A stretch of 64,000 nucleotides of DNA from Gordonia sp. KTR9 (GTDB lineage: Bacteria; Actinomycetota; Actinomycetes; Mycobacteriales; Mycobacteriaceae): positions 4,960,001 to 5,024,000 of the forward strand of contig NC_018581.1 of assembly GCF_000143885.2 (NCBI RefSeq), written 5' to 3'. Below are positions 34,536 to 43,113 of this stretch, one piece after another. Numbering within the stretch: position 1 is the first letter of the stretch; each line of letters starts with the position of its first letter. The notes beneath the pieces are model-generated. The model ran no database searches. It saw only the letters and a program-made list of their open reading frames with translations, and was not told the origin of the DNA. A program made the position numbers and the translations under genes.

Positions 34536-35483
34536 TCAGACTCTTTCCACCAGAGAAGCGATGTGGGTGTTGATGTGGTCGGTGACGAGCCGTATGCCCT
34601 CGAGGGCTCCGGGCAGGATGTTGATCATCTGGAAATACGCGTGCATCTGCCCTTGGGCTTCCTCGAGCGTCACCGGCACCCCGGCGGCTTCCAGCGCTTT
34701 GGCGTAGGCGATACCCTCGTCGTGCAAGGGGTCGTATTCAGCGACAAACACCAGCGCCGGCGGCAGACCCGCGAGGCTCTCGGCGCGTATCGGCGAGGCC
34801 TCGGGCTTCTTGCGCGCCTCCTCATCGGGGAGGTAGTGGTCCCAGAACCAGATCATGGTGTCCCTGCTGAGCATCAGCTGGTTCTCCGGCGCGAGGTAGG
34901 AGTCGGTGTTCACATCGCAATCGGTCACCGGGTAGACGAGGACCTGGTAGTCGATCCGCGGTCCGGCCTTGTCCCGGGCCCACTGCGTCATCACCGCGGC
35001 AATGTTCCCGCCGGCGCTGTCACCGGCGACGATAAGCGGAACACCCTCGGGCGCAAGCTCATTCGCATGATCGCTGACCCAGCGAAGGCCTGCGTAGCTG
35101 TCTTCGATGGCCGTCGGGAAGGGATGTTCGGGTGCCTTCCGATAGTTGACCAGCACCACCGTGGACTGCGTCTGGTTCACCACGAGACGAGCCAGGTGGT
35201 CGTACTGCAGGTCGATGTCGCCCAGGACCCAACCGCCGCCGTGGAAATACACGATGATCGCCTGCGACGGGGCCTCCGGCTCGAGCACGCGAACCCGGAA
35301 TCTGCCGTCCGTGCCGTCGAGCTTGAGGTTGCGGACAGTGCCGACCTCCGGGCCCGCTCCGGTCAGGCCGGCCATGATCGGTCCGGTCATGCGGGCGATG
35401 GCGGGTGTCGACTCGTGGATGGCCGGTGCGCCTTCCTCGGCCATTTGGGCCAGCATGGCCTGGGACACTGGTTCTAGAGGCAT
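34536..35483 (-). CDS. HSL-family alpha/beta hydrolase (probable lactonase/esterase, ChnC-like)
   Basis: 315 residues. Hormone-sensitive-lipase family: oxyanion motif HGGGW near 80-84, nucleophile GDSAGG near 150-155, catalytic Asp in AEYDPLHDEG near 248 and His in QGQMHAYF near 277. Family members include epsilon-lactone hydrolases of monoterpene and cyclohexanone pathways. ATG 35483 chosen because the family N-terminus begins there; the ribosome-binding site is weak (GAAAGAA). It lies directly before the second BVMO gene, so it probably opens that enzyme's lactone product. Confidence 0.9.
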   Translation of the reverse strand: MPLEPVSQAMLAQMAEEGAPAIHESTPAIARMTGPIMAGLTGAGPEVGTVRNLKLDGTDGRFRVRVLEPEAPSQAIIVYFHGGGWVLGDIDLQYDHLARLVVNQTQSTVVLVNYRKAPEHPFPTAIEDSYAGLRWVSDHANELAPEGVPLIVAGDSAGGNIAAVMTQWARDKAGPRIDYQVLVYPVTDCDVNTDSYLAPENQLMLSRDTMIWFWDHYLPDEEARKKPEASPIRAESLAGLPPALVFVAEYDPLHDEGIAYAKALEAAGVPVTLEEAQGQMHAYFQMINILPGALEGIRLVTDHINTHIASLVERV

Positions 35484-35558
35484 GAGAATTGTTCTTTCGG
35501 TAATAGTGATCGTGCTGGGCGGTGGGCGCCGGTCGGTTCCGGCGACCACCGCCGGAGG

Positions 35559-36977
35559 TCACCCTTGAAGTGCTTTGACCTCGAGGAACTCGAGTAGACC
35601 GAAACGGCCCGCCTGCCGGCCTACACCCGACTGCTTGTAACCGCCGAACGGCGCGTTCGGGTCGAAATCGGCCCCGTTGACCATGACCTGGCCCGCCTTG
35701 ATACGCCGGGCGAACGCGTGCGCGCGGGAAGAATCGCCCGCCCACACTGCCGCGGCGAGTCCATAGACGGAATCGTTGGCGATTCGTTCGGCATCCGCTT
35801 CGTCGTCATAGGGCTCGATCACGAGCACGGGTCCGAAGATCTCCTCCTGGTGGACCACCATGGACGTGTCGACGTCGGCGAAGACGGTGGGCTCCACATA
35901 CGCCCCCTGGTCATCATGCGGACGGCCGGTGCCGCCGCCGGTGACCACGCGTGCGCCTTCGGCTTTACCGCGTTCGATGTAGTCCAGGACTCGTCGCTGC
36001 TGCGTTGCCGAGACGAGGGGGCCCAGCACAGTGCTGTCCTCCGAAGGGTCACCGACGGTGAAGTTGGCCAGCGTCGCCTTCACGATCGACTCGACCTCGG
36101 CCTGCTTGTCACGCGGGACGACCAGACGGGTGAGCGCCGAACATGTCTGGCCTGAGTTCATCATCGCGCCCTGCACAGCGGCGGGGATCGCGGTCGAGAG
36201 ATCCGTACCCTCCAACACCACGGTGGGGCTCTTGCCACCGAGCTCCAGCGTGACCCGCTTGACCGTGGGCGCAGCGAGTTCGGCGACCCTTCGGCCCGCC
36301 CTCGTGGAGCCGGTGAAGGTGACCATCCCGACCTCCGGATGCGCCGCGATGGCCTCCCCGACTACCGGGCCGGTGCCGAACACCACGTTCAAGACGCCGG
36401 CCGGCACTCCGACTGACTCGAAGATCTCGACCAGCGAGATGATGCTCAGCGGGGCGACCTCGCTGGGCTTCAACACGACCGTGTTACCTGCGGCGAGCGC
36501 ATAGGCGACTTTCTCGGCCACCATGAACAGCGGGTAATTCCACGGCGTGATGGCACCGACCACGCCGAAAGGCTCGTGCACGATGGTCGAGTTGCCCTCG
36601 GGGTACTCGAAATCGAACTCGGCCGCAGTCACGGCGGCGTGGCTGAAGCTGTTGATCGCCAGCGGAACCTGCACTGCGCGTGCGAATTCGATCGGTGCCC
36701 CGATCTCACTGCTCAACAAACCCGCGATGGCCTCGAGACGCTCCGTGATCCCGTCGGCAATACCGGAGAGGAACTTGGCACGATCCTCGACGGAGGTCGC
36801 GGACCAGGCCGGCAGAGCGGCCGCGGCGGCGTCGACCGCCGCGTCGACGTCGGCCGTGGTCCCGGCGACGACCTTGGTGATCTCCTCCCCGGTGGCCGGG
36901 TTGACCACGGGGATGAACTCGGTGCTCGTCGAGGGTTGCCAGGAACCGCCGATGTAGTTCGTGTCATGCACATTCAT
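35559..36977 (-). CDS. NAD(P)-dependent aldehyde dehydrogenase
   Basis: 472 residues. Catalytic Glu in LELGGKSP near 246-253 and catalytic Cys in NSGQTCSA near 275-282; the TPWNYPL and FTGST cofactor segments are also intact. It oxidises an aldehyde to a carboxylate. ATG 36977 preferred because AAAAAGG is nine bases upstream; the alternative ATG 36986 touches that site. Between an alcohol dehydrogenase and a lactone hydrolase it would oxidise the oxoacid made from the opened lactone, like ChnE. Confidence 0.93.
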   Translation of the reverse strand: MNVHDTNYIGGSWQPSTSTEFIPVVNPATGEEITKVVAGTTADVDAAVDAAAAALPAWSATSVEDRAKFLSGIADGITERLEAIAGLLSSEIGAPIEFARAVQVPLAINSFSHAAVTAAEFDFEYPEGNSTIVHEPFGVVGAITPWNYPLFMVAEKVAYALAAGNTVVLKPSEVAPLSIISLVEIFESVGVPAGVLNVVFGTGPVVGEAIAAHPEVGMVTFTGSTRAGRRVAELAAPTVKRVTLELGGKSPTVVLEGTDLSTAIPAAVQGAMMNSGQTCSALTRLVVPRDKQAEVESIVKATLANFTVGDPSEDSTVLGPLVSATQQRRVLDYIERGKAEGARVVTGGGTGRPHDDQGAYVEPTVFADVDTSMVVHQEEIFGPVLVIEPYDDEADAERIANDSVYGLAAAVWAGDSSRAHAFARRIKAGQVMVNGADFDPNAPFGGYKQSGVGRQAGRFGLLEFLEVKALQG

Positions 36978-37022
36978 GCGATGCATCCTTTTTGGTCGAT
37001 GGATGGGGGACAGGCGGTGCGA

Positions 37023-38150
37023 TCAGTAGTCCGCTTCGGTGTAGCGGATCACTCCGCGGAGGTTCTTGCCGTCGCGCATGTCCTGCCATCCCTGGTTGAT
37101 GTCTTCGAGCCGGTAGGGCGTGACGAGCTCCTCGAGCTTGAGATTGCCCACGCGGTACTGCTCGAGAAGGCTGGGGATCTGGGTGCGCGGACCGACGCCG
37201 CCGAAGATCGCTCCCTGGACGCGCTTCTGCAGCAGGGTGAGCTCGAAGAGATTGAGATCCACGGTCGTGGTGGCGTGGTGCGCCACCGAGGTGACCACCA
37301 CCTGGCCGCCTTTTGCGGTGAGCGACAACGCCTCCTGGACGTGGTGTCCCTCGACCTCCCCGAGGGTCAGTACCACCAGTTCGGCAAGTCGTCCCCAGGT
37401 GAGATCCGGTAGCGCTGCCTGCGCGGCAGACATCGAGTCGTAGACGTGCGTCGCGCCGAACTCCAGTGCCTTCTTCTGCTTGAACGGGACCGGATCGACC
37501 GCGACGACGAAACGCGCCCCGGCGGCGGCGGCACCCTGTACCGCGTTGATCCCGACTCCGCCGACACCCACGACGACGACGGTGTCACCGGGTCGGGTCT
37601 GCCCGATCGCGGTGGCCGATCCCCACCCGGTCGAGACTCCGCATCCGAGGAGGGCCGCGGCCTCGAGCGGGATGTCCTTCTCGATCTTGAGGACCGATGC
37701 CTGATTGACGGTCACGTACGGGGCAAATGTCCCGAGCAGACACATCTGCAGCAACGGCTTACCGTCGCGGGTCCTCGCCCGATAGGACCCATCGGAGATC
37801 GCCTCGCCGGTCAGCAGGCCGGCACCCTTGTCACACAGGTTCTGCAGGCCCGAGGCGCACGGGCGACAGGTACCACACGCCGGAACGAAGGACAGGACAA
37901 CGTGATCGCCTTCTTCGATCCCGCTCACACCGGGCCCCACCTTGGTAACCACGCCCGCACCCTCGTGTCCGCCGAGCACCGGCAGGAAGGGAAGCGGGCT
38001 CGCGCCGGTCGCCACGTGCTCGTCCGAGTGGCACAACCCCGAGGCGGCGAGGCGAACCTGAACTTCACCGGCGATCGGATCGCCGAGCTCGATCTCTTCG
38101 ATCTGCCACTCGGCACCAACTGCAGGCAGGATTGCGGCTTTGGTAAGCAT
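37023..38150 (-). CDS. Zinc-dependent alcohol dehydrogenase (NDMA-type, MDR)
   Basis: 375 residues. Catalytic zinc ligands in GLCHSDEH near 38-45 and GGHEGAGVV near 60-68, and the structural zinc site CGTCRPCASGLQNLC near 91-105. Cofactor motif VVGVGGVGINAVQ near 194-206. The sequence looks like the actinobacterial 'NDMA-dependent alcohol dehydrogenase' group, which holds its NAD tightly and needs an outside electron acceptor (often linked to mycofactocin); that sub-assignment is tentative. First gene of the six-gene reverse operon; it would oxidise the hydroxyacid after lactone opening, like ChnD. Confidence 0.88.
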   Translation of the reverse strand: MLTKAAILPAVGAEWQIEEIELGDPIAGEVQVRLAASGLCHSDEHVATGASPLPFLPVLGGHEGAGVVTKVGPGVSGIEEGDHVVLSFVPACGTCRPCASGLQNLCDKGAGLLTGEAISDGSYRARTRDGKPLLQMCLLGTFAPYVTVNQASVLKIEKDIPLEAAALLGCGVSTGWGSATAIGQTRPGDTVVVVGVGGVGINAVQGAAAAGARFVVAVDPVPFKQKKALEFGATHVYDSMSAAQAALPDLTWGRLAELVVLTLGEVEGHHVQEALSLTAKGGQVVVTSVAHHATTTVDLNLFELTLLQKRVQGAIFGGVGPRTQIPSLLEQYRVGNLKLEELVTPYRLEDINQGWQDMRDGKNLRGVIRYTEADY

Positions 38151-38559
38151 GGATGTTTTCCGATCCGTTGGTCGTGACTACGATTGGGACGCATGGGTTC
38201 CCATCGACACAGATGACGATCAGACGTACCCACACGTACCCCGGTTCGTGTGGCACAGGTTGCATCGATCACCTTGTGTGACGAACGTTACGTCTCGACA
38301 TTGCTGACCGGAATGACCAAAGCGGACAAGTAGCTGTCCTTTCTGGCCACCGCTGTTCAACCAAGAGACCGAGCCCTGCTGAGGTCAGTGACCAGGATCA
38401 GGTCGGCCGACGGCGCCTCGGATACTGCGCCCGCGCCGCGAACCCTCCTGCCAAGCAGTGCCAACACCAAAAACGCTCGGCCGCAACACCGCCGAACCTC
38501 GCCGGAAACGGGCGACGACCGGGGAGGAAGCGACGGGTTTGTCCGCGCCACGCGCCGGG
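38151..38559. promoter_or_regulatory. Promoter region of the ADH-to-SDR operon
   Basis: About 400 bases with no credible gene. It holds GGACA-N6-TGTCC (38324-38339), whose GACA/TGTC core resembles the site upstream of the first BVMO (25280-25291). An imperfect repeat CACAGGT-N10-ACCTTGTG lies at 38254-38278. Either could be an operator for the AraC or AcoR-like regulator. The left part abuts the decayed lyase gene. Confidence 0.4.
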
Positions 38560-39215
38560 TCAGGCCTCCTCCCGTGTGGCATTGACATTGTTGACGTAAT
38601 CGCGCTGCGACTCCGGCGGAAGATACTCCTCCTCCAGGAGCCTCACGTGCTCGTAGCTCGGCCGGACCCAGCGGTAGCCGCTTCCGACGTAGTCACCAGC
38701 GCCTTTCAGTGAGTCGATCACATCGAACCGCCGGGTCAAGGGCTCCAGACTTCCTGTACCGCGTAGCTCCTTCAGCAAGCTCCACATGTCAGTGAGCCCC
38801 GTGCGCATTATCGGAGTCACCTCGATCGCTTGCGCCCCATGGCAGAGAGTTCCGCCAGTGATGGACGCGAACGCTGATCCGCGGACTCGATGACGTAAGC
38901 CGGGCCCGGGGTCTCCGCCAACCGACCGATGGCTTCGGCGTCAGAGACCAAAGCGATACCGCTCTGTCCGCCCGCCTTCTTCGGTTCCGCCTGGTCTTCG
39001 ATGTGTATACCCGCGACACCGGCACCGATGAACTCCTGCACTGTTCGCTGAACCAGCGCGGGCCCGGGGCCGAAACCTGTGTCGGCGTCGCAGTACACCG
39101 GGATGTCGACTGCAGCCGCGACCCGCGCGCGGTGCTGAACCACATCGGTTCTCGGGAGCAGCCCCACGTCGGGAAGCCCGTTCCAGAAAGCCACATCGCT
39201 ATGCACCGGAGCCAT
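38560..39215 (-). pseudogene. Broken isocitrate lyase/PEP mutase-family gene
   Basis: Two overlapping frames carry pieces of one protein. The first (38817-39215) gives GLPDVGLL, DIPVYCDADTGFGPGPA and GVAGIHIEDQ, the metal-binding core of the ICL/PEP-mutase family (methylisocitrate lyase relatives). It then runs out of the family near position 38885. A second frame continues with SITGGTLCHGAQAIEVTP and MWSLLKELRGTGSLEPL, the family's C-terminal helices, ending at 38560. The first ~40 residues and about 60 central residues are missing. A normal gene is ~280-300 codons in one frame, so this is a remnant. Confidence 0.8.
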
Positions 39216-39311
39216 GGGCGAAGCCCCACAAGCGCATTGGACGCGAGTGTGTGGTGAATAGTGTCGAAAAGGTCGTATTTGCCGATTCGCCGCCTACGCA
39301 GGAGAACGATC

Positions 39312-39821
39312 ATGTCTTTCCCACGCCCATCTGATTTCGACCTCGTTGTCGCAATCGAGAGCGAGGACGGTGAACCCGATTTCATGGACGTTTCTTCACC
39401 TGCGACGGCTGCGATCGACGGGGCAGTCGAGTCGTCATGGTACTGGTCGGTCACCGATGGGCATCAAACGAACTCGCCCGAGAACGTGCCAACACGAACC
39501 GGAGTCGCCGAGATCGGTGGCTACACCTTCGGAATCGTCTGCTTCCCCGCACATTCGGCGGGCAAGCTCGACGTGGCCAGGTCGACGCCGTCGGCCATCT
39601 CGACCGGCCACGACGGTGATCCCGCGTTTGCATGCCTTAGACACCATCGACTACGAGATAGTGCCCTCCGGCCAGTCGACATCGAACTTCCCAGTCGACG
39701 AGTCCGAACACTCCGACCGGGCAGTCTGCTCGTGATGGGAGGCGTCCCCCATGCGTGGAAGAACAACTTCGACCAGGATTGCATCTACGCGGCCATCACG
39801 ATCGGGGCCACGCGCGACTGA
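39312..39821 (+). pseudogene. Cupin-family gene with two compensating frameshifts
   Basis: The open frame (169 codons from ATG 39312, AGGAGA upstream) reads as a single-domain cupin at both ends: YTFGIVCFPAHSAGKLDVA in the middle and VDIEL...RTLRPGSLLVMGGVPHAW at the C-terminus. Between about 39630 and 39670 the frame carries nonsense (ACLRHHRLRDSALR), while the +1 frame there reads ALDTIDYEIVPSGQ, the expected cupin strand with its acidic metal ligand. So one base was gained and one lost within about 40 bases. The product would lack the core metal site unless this is a sequencing error. Confidence 0.72.
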
Positions 39822-39857
39822 ATCCTGTATGGACTGAACTGTGGATCCGAAACGCAG

Positions 39858-39890
39858 ATGGCGTGCCACCGCTCAGCGGTGGCACGCCAT
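39858..39890. terminator. Strong bidirectional terminator
   Basis: ATGGCGTGCCACCGC (39858-39872) pairs perfectly with GCGGTGGCACGCCAT (39876-39890) around a TCA loop. It separates the convergent cupin remnant and the DUF35 gene. Confidence 0.85.
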
Positions 39891-39919
39891 TTGGGATCGG
39901 AGTCGCTCGTCAGCGGCGC

Positions 39920-40339
39920 CTACTCGGGTTCGAAGGTGGCAATCATGGTGTCGCCGTCGACTTCGTCGAACCTCACCTTCAACTTGAGACCAGGTGTCAG
40001 CTCGACATCGGCGACGTTGACAAGCCGGGAGACCACGCGAGGGCCCTCCTCGAGCTGAACAAGACCGACCACGAATGGAACGTCTTCCGCGAGGACGGGG
40101 AGCGGCGCCAAAGCGGTGTCTGTCCACGTGAACAGTTCCGCCCGGCCCGAGCACTCATCCCACTTCAGATTGAGAGAGCCGCACCGAAAACACATCTCTC
40201 GCGGGATGTGAATCCACGAATTACACGCGCTGCATCGTTGGAGCGCGATCTTGCCCTGCGCGAAGTGCCCATAGAACTCGTCGGCCACCGGCGAACGAAC
40301 AGGTTTGATGAAAGTAAGCTTCTTCGTCGGGTCAGTCAT
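39920..40339 (-). CDS. DUF35 OB-fold protein with N-terminal zinc ribbon
   Basis: 139 residues. Rubredoxin-like zinc ribbon with two CxxC pairs (RCSACNS...MCFRCGS, near 35-56), then an OB-fold acyl-CoA-binding domain. Such proteins form complexes with thiolase-like enzymes (for example ChsH2 DUF35 with Ltp2, which cleaves a steroid side chain by retro-aldol reaction). The start (ATG 40339) overlaps the stop of the thiolase-like gene by eight bases, so the two are made together. ATG 40369 is a possible earlier start. Confidence 0.87.
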   Translation of the reverse strand: MTDPTKKLTFIKPVRSPVADEFYGHFAQGKIALQRCSACNSWIHIPREMCFRCGSLNLKWDECSGRAELFTWTDTALAPLPVLAEDVPFVVGLVQLEEGPRVVSRLVNVADVELTPGLKLKVRFDEVDGDTMIATFEPE

Positions 40340-41489
40340 TTCGGAGTACCGCCAATCCGCCATCGCCAAAGTCTCCCCAGCCTGTCACCAAACCGGTCTT
40401 CGCGTCCTTAACCTGCCGCTTACCGGCCTCACCGCGAAGCTGCTTGACGGCCTCGTTGATATGGTTCATTCCCCAGATGTGCGCCTCCGAATGGAGGCCT
40501 CCGTGCGTATTCATCGGCAACTCTCCGGTCAAGCGCAGGCGTCCATCTTTGATGAAATCCTTCACCTCGCCTCGCTTGCAGAATCCCATCGCCTCGATCT
40601 GCAGCAGTGCAATGAAGGAGAAGCAGTCATACACTTGCATGAAGTCTATGTCGGAATGAGTGACGCCGGCAGACGCAAACGCGCGCGGGGCAGCCTTGTT
40701 GAGGCCGATCTCGAAAATGTCCTCACGAGATGCGAAATCGTCTGCCGGGTAAGGGTGCCCCTCGGAGACTCCGGCTATGTATACCGGCTTCTTCCGCAGA
40801 TCCTTTGCCCGACTCGGTGAGGAGACGATGACGGCGCATGCGCCGTCATTCTCCAGACAGCAGTCGAACTTTTGGAATGGCTTCGATATCCAACGCGCTT
40901 CGTCGTACTCCTCGCGAGAGAGTGTCCGCCCGTACATCAGTGCGTCTGGATTCAACTGGGCGTTCGATCGACTACTCAGGGCAACTTCGGCCAGCGCATC
41001 CTTGTCCGTACCGAACTCGGCCATGTGTCGTGTGGCAAGCCACGCGTACCACTGAACAGGTGCGACTGCACCGTGTGGAACGTAGTAGGAACCCAGCGAC
41101 CCGGCGAGGCCCTCGAGATCCGTGCCGACCTTGCTGATACGTCGATCCGTGTACCCGTTCCAACCCAGCGGCACCAGGACGTTCTCTGCGACACCCGAAG
41201 CGACGGCCATCGCTGCAGTCTGGAGCGCGACCACCGGACTGGCGCCACCCATGAGGATGGTCGAGGCGTACTTCAGGTCCTCGATGCCGAGGTTTGCGGC
41301 CAGCTGTTCGGCCGTGCTCGCCACTGGCGGACCCACGATCCCGTCGATCTCGTGGGCTTTCAGACCCGCGTCATCCAAAGCATTTTTGGTCGCCTCGAGA
41401 AGAAGACGAAGTTCAGTTTTCTCGGTCCCCCGGGTGTACTCCGTCTGGCCGATACCGACGATGCAGGACTTGTCAGAAAGTGCGTTCAT
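40332..41489 (-). CDS. Thiolase-like protein lacking the nucleophilic Cys (Ltp2-like)
   Basis: 385 residues, SCP2-thiolase branch. The N-terminal IVGIGQTEYTRG and the C-terminal MNTHGGLHSEAHIWGMNH (catalytic-loop His) are conserved. Where true thiolases have a Cys (CATGSTA-type) this protein has MGGASPVVALQTAAM, so it cannot use the normal Claisen mechanism. The same change is seen in the aldolase Ltp2. Paired with the DUF35 protein it is more likely an acyl-CoA retro-aldolase than a thiolase. GGGAGG precedes the ATG. Confidence 0.85.
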   Translation of the reverse strand: MNALSDKSCIVGIGQTEYTRGTEKTELRLLLEATKNALDDAGLKAHEIDGIVGPPVASTAEQLAANLGIEDLKYASTILMGGASPVVALQTAAMAVASGVAENVLVPLGWNGYTDRRISKVGTDLEGLAGSLGSYYVPHGAVAPVQWYAWLATRHMAEFGTDKDALAEVALSSRSNAQLNPDALMYGRTLSREEYDEARWISKPFQKFDCCLENDGACAVIVSSPSRAKDLRKKPVYIAGVSEGHPYPADDFASREDIFEIGLNKAAPRAFASAGVTHSDIDFMQVYDCFSFIALLQIEAMGFCKRGEVKDFIKDGRLRLTGELPMNTHGGLHSEAHIWGMNHINEAVKQLRGEAGKRQVKDAKTGLVTGWGDFGDGGLAVLRND

Positions 41490-41633
41490 TCAGCTGCCTC
41501 CCGTCAAGAATTTTACGGATCTGTTCATTTGATCTGACTCCTCCAGATGCTCGACTTCATTCCCTTGGTGGCCGCGTGTGGGCCTCAACAGGCCGGCGAT
41601 AGCAGCGCAAGGGAAATTCGGGGGGCGTGCGCC

Positions 41634-42995
41634 TTATTTATCTTCACCATGTAGGTCAGATTTGCGCACCAGTAAGAGGCCGCCGATGGATACCGCAGCG
41701 GTGAGTAGAAAGTACCACAGCGGACTCGAAGGATTGTCCGTCCACGCGATGAGCGACGAGGCGATGAAGGGGGCAGAGCCTCCGAATATGGCTACCGAGA
41801 GGTTATACCCGATTGCCGAACCCGTAGAACGCAGATGAACCGGCAGAAGCTCGCTCATCATCGCCAAAGGACTCCCGAGTAGGAGCGCGAAGGAGACCGC
41901 CAGTGCGATCCACGGCACGATCAACGTCGTGGGTGTGGAACCAGGTGCCGCCAGGAAGAACCACACCGTGGCAAGCGCGAGCAGCACCGACGTCAATACC
42001 AGATAGTCGCGCCGGCGTGCGAAACGATCGCCGACGTGGCCGCTGATGGGGGCGAGTATCACGGCGATCACCCCGGCGACGACGACGTACACGAATGTGG
42101 GGCCCCATTCGAAGTCCACGACTTTGGTCAAATACGTTGTCGAGTAGGTCATCACCAGGTAGATGGACGAGCCCATGAGGGTTACCGCACAGAACACCAG
42201 CAACAGCATCCGCGGATGACGCAGCGCTTCCTTCAACGGCGACTTGGACGTGCTGTCGGTCTTCTGGAGAGCAGTGAACTCAGGACTCTCCTCCAGCTTC
42301 AGGCGGATATAGATTGCAAGCAGCCCGAGCGGGCCCGCGAACAGGAATGGGATGCGCCAACCCCAGTCAGTCATCGCATCCTCGCCCAACGCCCAGCTCA
42401 GTCCGTTGGCGACAAATGCGCCCAACAACAGGCCTACGAGCGCGGCGGCGGAGATGATGCTGGTGGAGGCCCCTCGTCTGCCCTTCGGGGAATACTCGGC
42501 GATGAACGTGTTGACAGTTCCGAGTTCCCCTCCCGCAGAGAGCCCTTGAACCAACCGCAGGAGGATGAGCAGCGCCGGGGCCAGAACGCCGATGGTAGCG
42601 GCGGTCGGCAGCAGGCCCATCAGGACGGTTCCACCGCTCATCAAGGTGAGCACTATGAGAAGCGTCTTTCTCCGGCCGATCTTGTCGGCCATCGGTCCGA
42701 AGACGACTCCACCGATCGGCCTGATGAAGAATGCCAGCGCGAAGACGGCGAATGCGCTGATCACGTTGACAGCAGGGTCATCCGAGCTGAAGAAGTTGTC
42801 GCCGATGTACACAGCGAGGAAGCCGTAGATCGCGTAGTCGTACCACTCGAAGATGTGTCCGCAAACGGCCCCGATGAACGCGGCCCTTCTCTTCTTGGGG
42901 TTCAGGGACACTGCACCGTGGGCCGGCGCCTGTTGCGTGCCCACCGCGGACGCACTGCTGCTGTCATCGACTGGTGTGGGCTCTTCGTTGTTCAT
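41634..42995 (-). CDS. MFS transporter, metabolite:H+ symporter (MHS) family
   Basis: 453 residues, 12 membrane helices with cytoplasmic N-terminus. MHS signatures: HIFEWYDYAIYGFLAVYIG near 47-65, FFIRPIGGVVFGPMADKIGRR split over 88-109, and RLVQGLSAGGELG near 147-159. Relatives (ShiA, ProP, KgtP, PcaK-like) take up small organic acids or osmolytes with protons. AAGGAA precedes the ATG. It is flanked by acyl-CoA genes, so it may import the substrate or an acid intermediate of the pathway. Confidence 0.9.
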   Translation of the reverse strand: MNNEEPTPVDDSSSASAVGTQQAPAHGAVSLNPKKRRAAFIGAVCGHIFEWYDYAIYGFLAVYIGDNFFSSDDPAVNVISAFAVFALAFFIRPIGGVVFGPMADKIGRRKTLLIVLTLMSGGTVLMGLLPTAATIGVLAPALLILLRLVQGLSAGGELGTVNTFIAEYSPKGRRGASTSIISAAALVGLLLGAFVANGLSWALGEDAMTDWGWRIPFLFAGPLGLLAIYIRLKLEESPEFTALQKTDSTSKSPLKEALRHPRMLLLVFCAVTLMGSSIYLVMTYSTTYLTKVVDFEWGPTFVYVVVAGVIAVILAPISGHVGDRFARRRDYLVLTSVLLALATVWFFLAAPGSTPTTLIVPWIALAVSFALLLGSPLAMMSELLPVHLRSTGSAIGYNLSVAIFGGSAPFIASSLIAWTDNPSSPLWYFLLTAAVSIGGLLLVRKSDLHGEDK

Positions 42996-43113
42996 AGGGA
43001 TTCCTTAGAGGCTGTCGGGCTGCGACTGCTGTCGCGGAACTTTCACGCTGCGCAGCCGTTTTACTCGTGACTGCGTGGAGACGCGGGACGAAGGCCGAGT
43101 GCCGGCCGGTAGT

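Noticed and set aside
33336..35477. 713-codon + strand frame opposite BVMO and hydrolase genes
   Set aside because: It spans two genuine reverse-strand genes and their junction; composition is typical of an antisense shadow.
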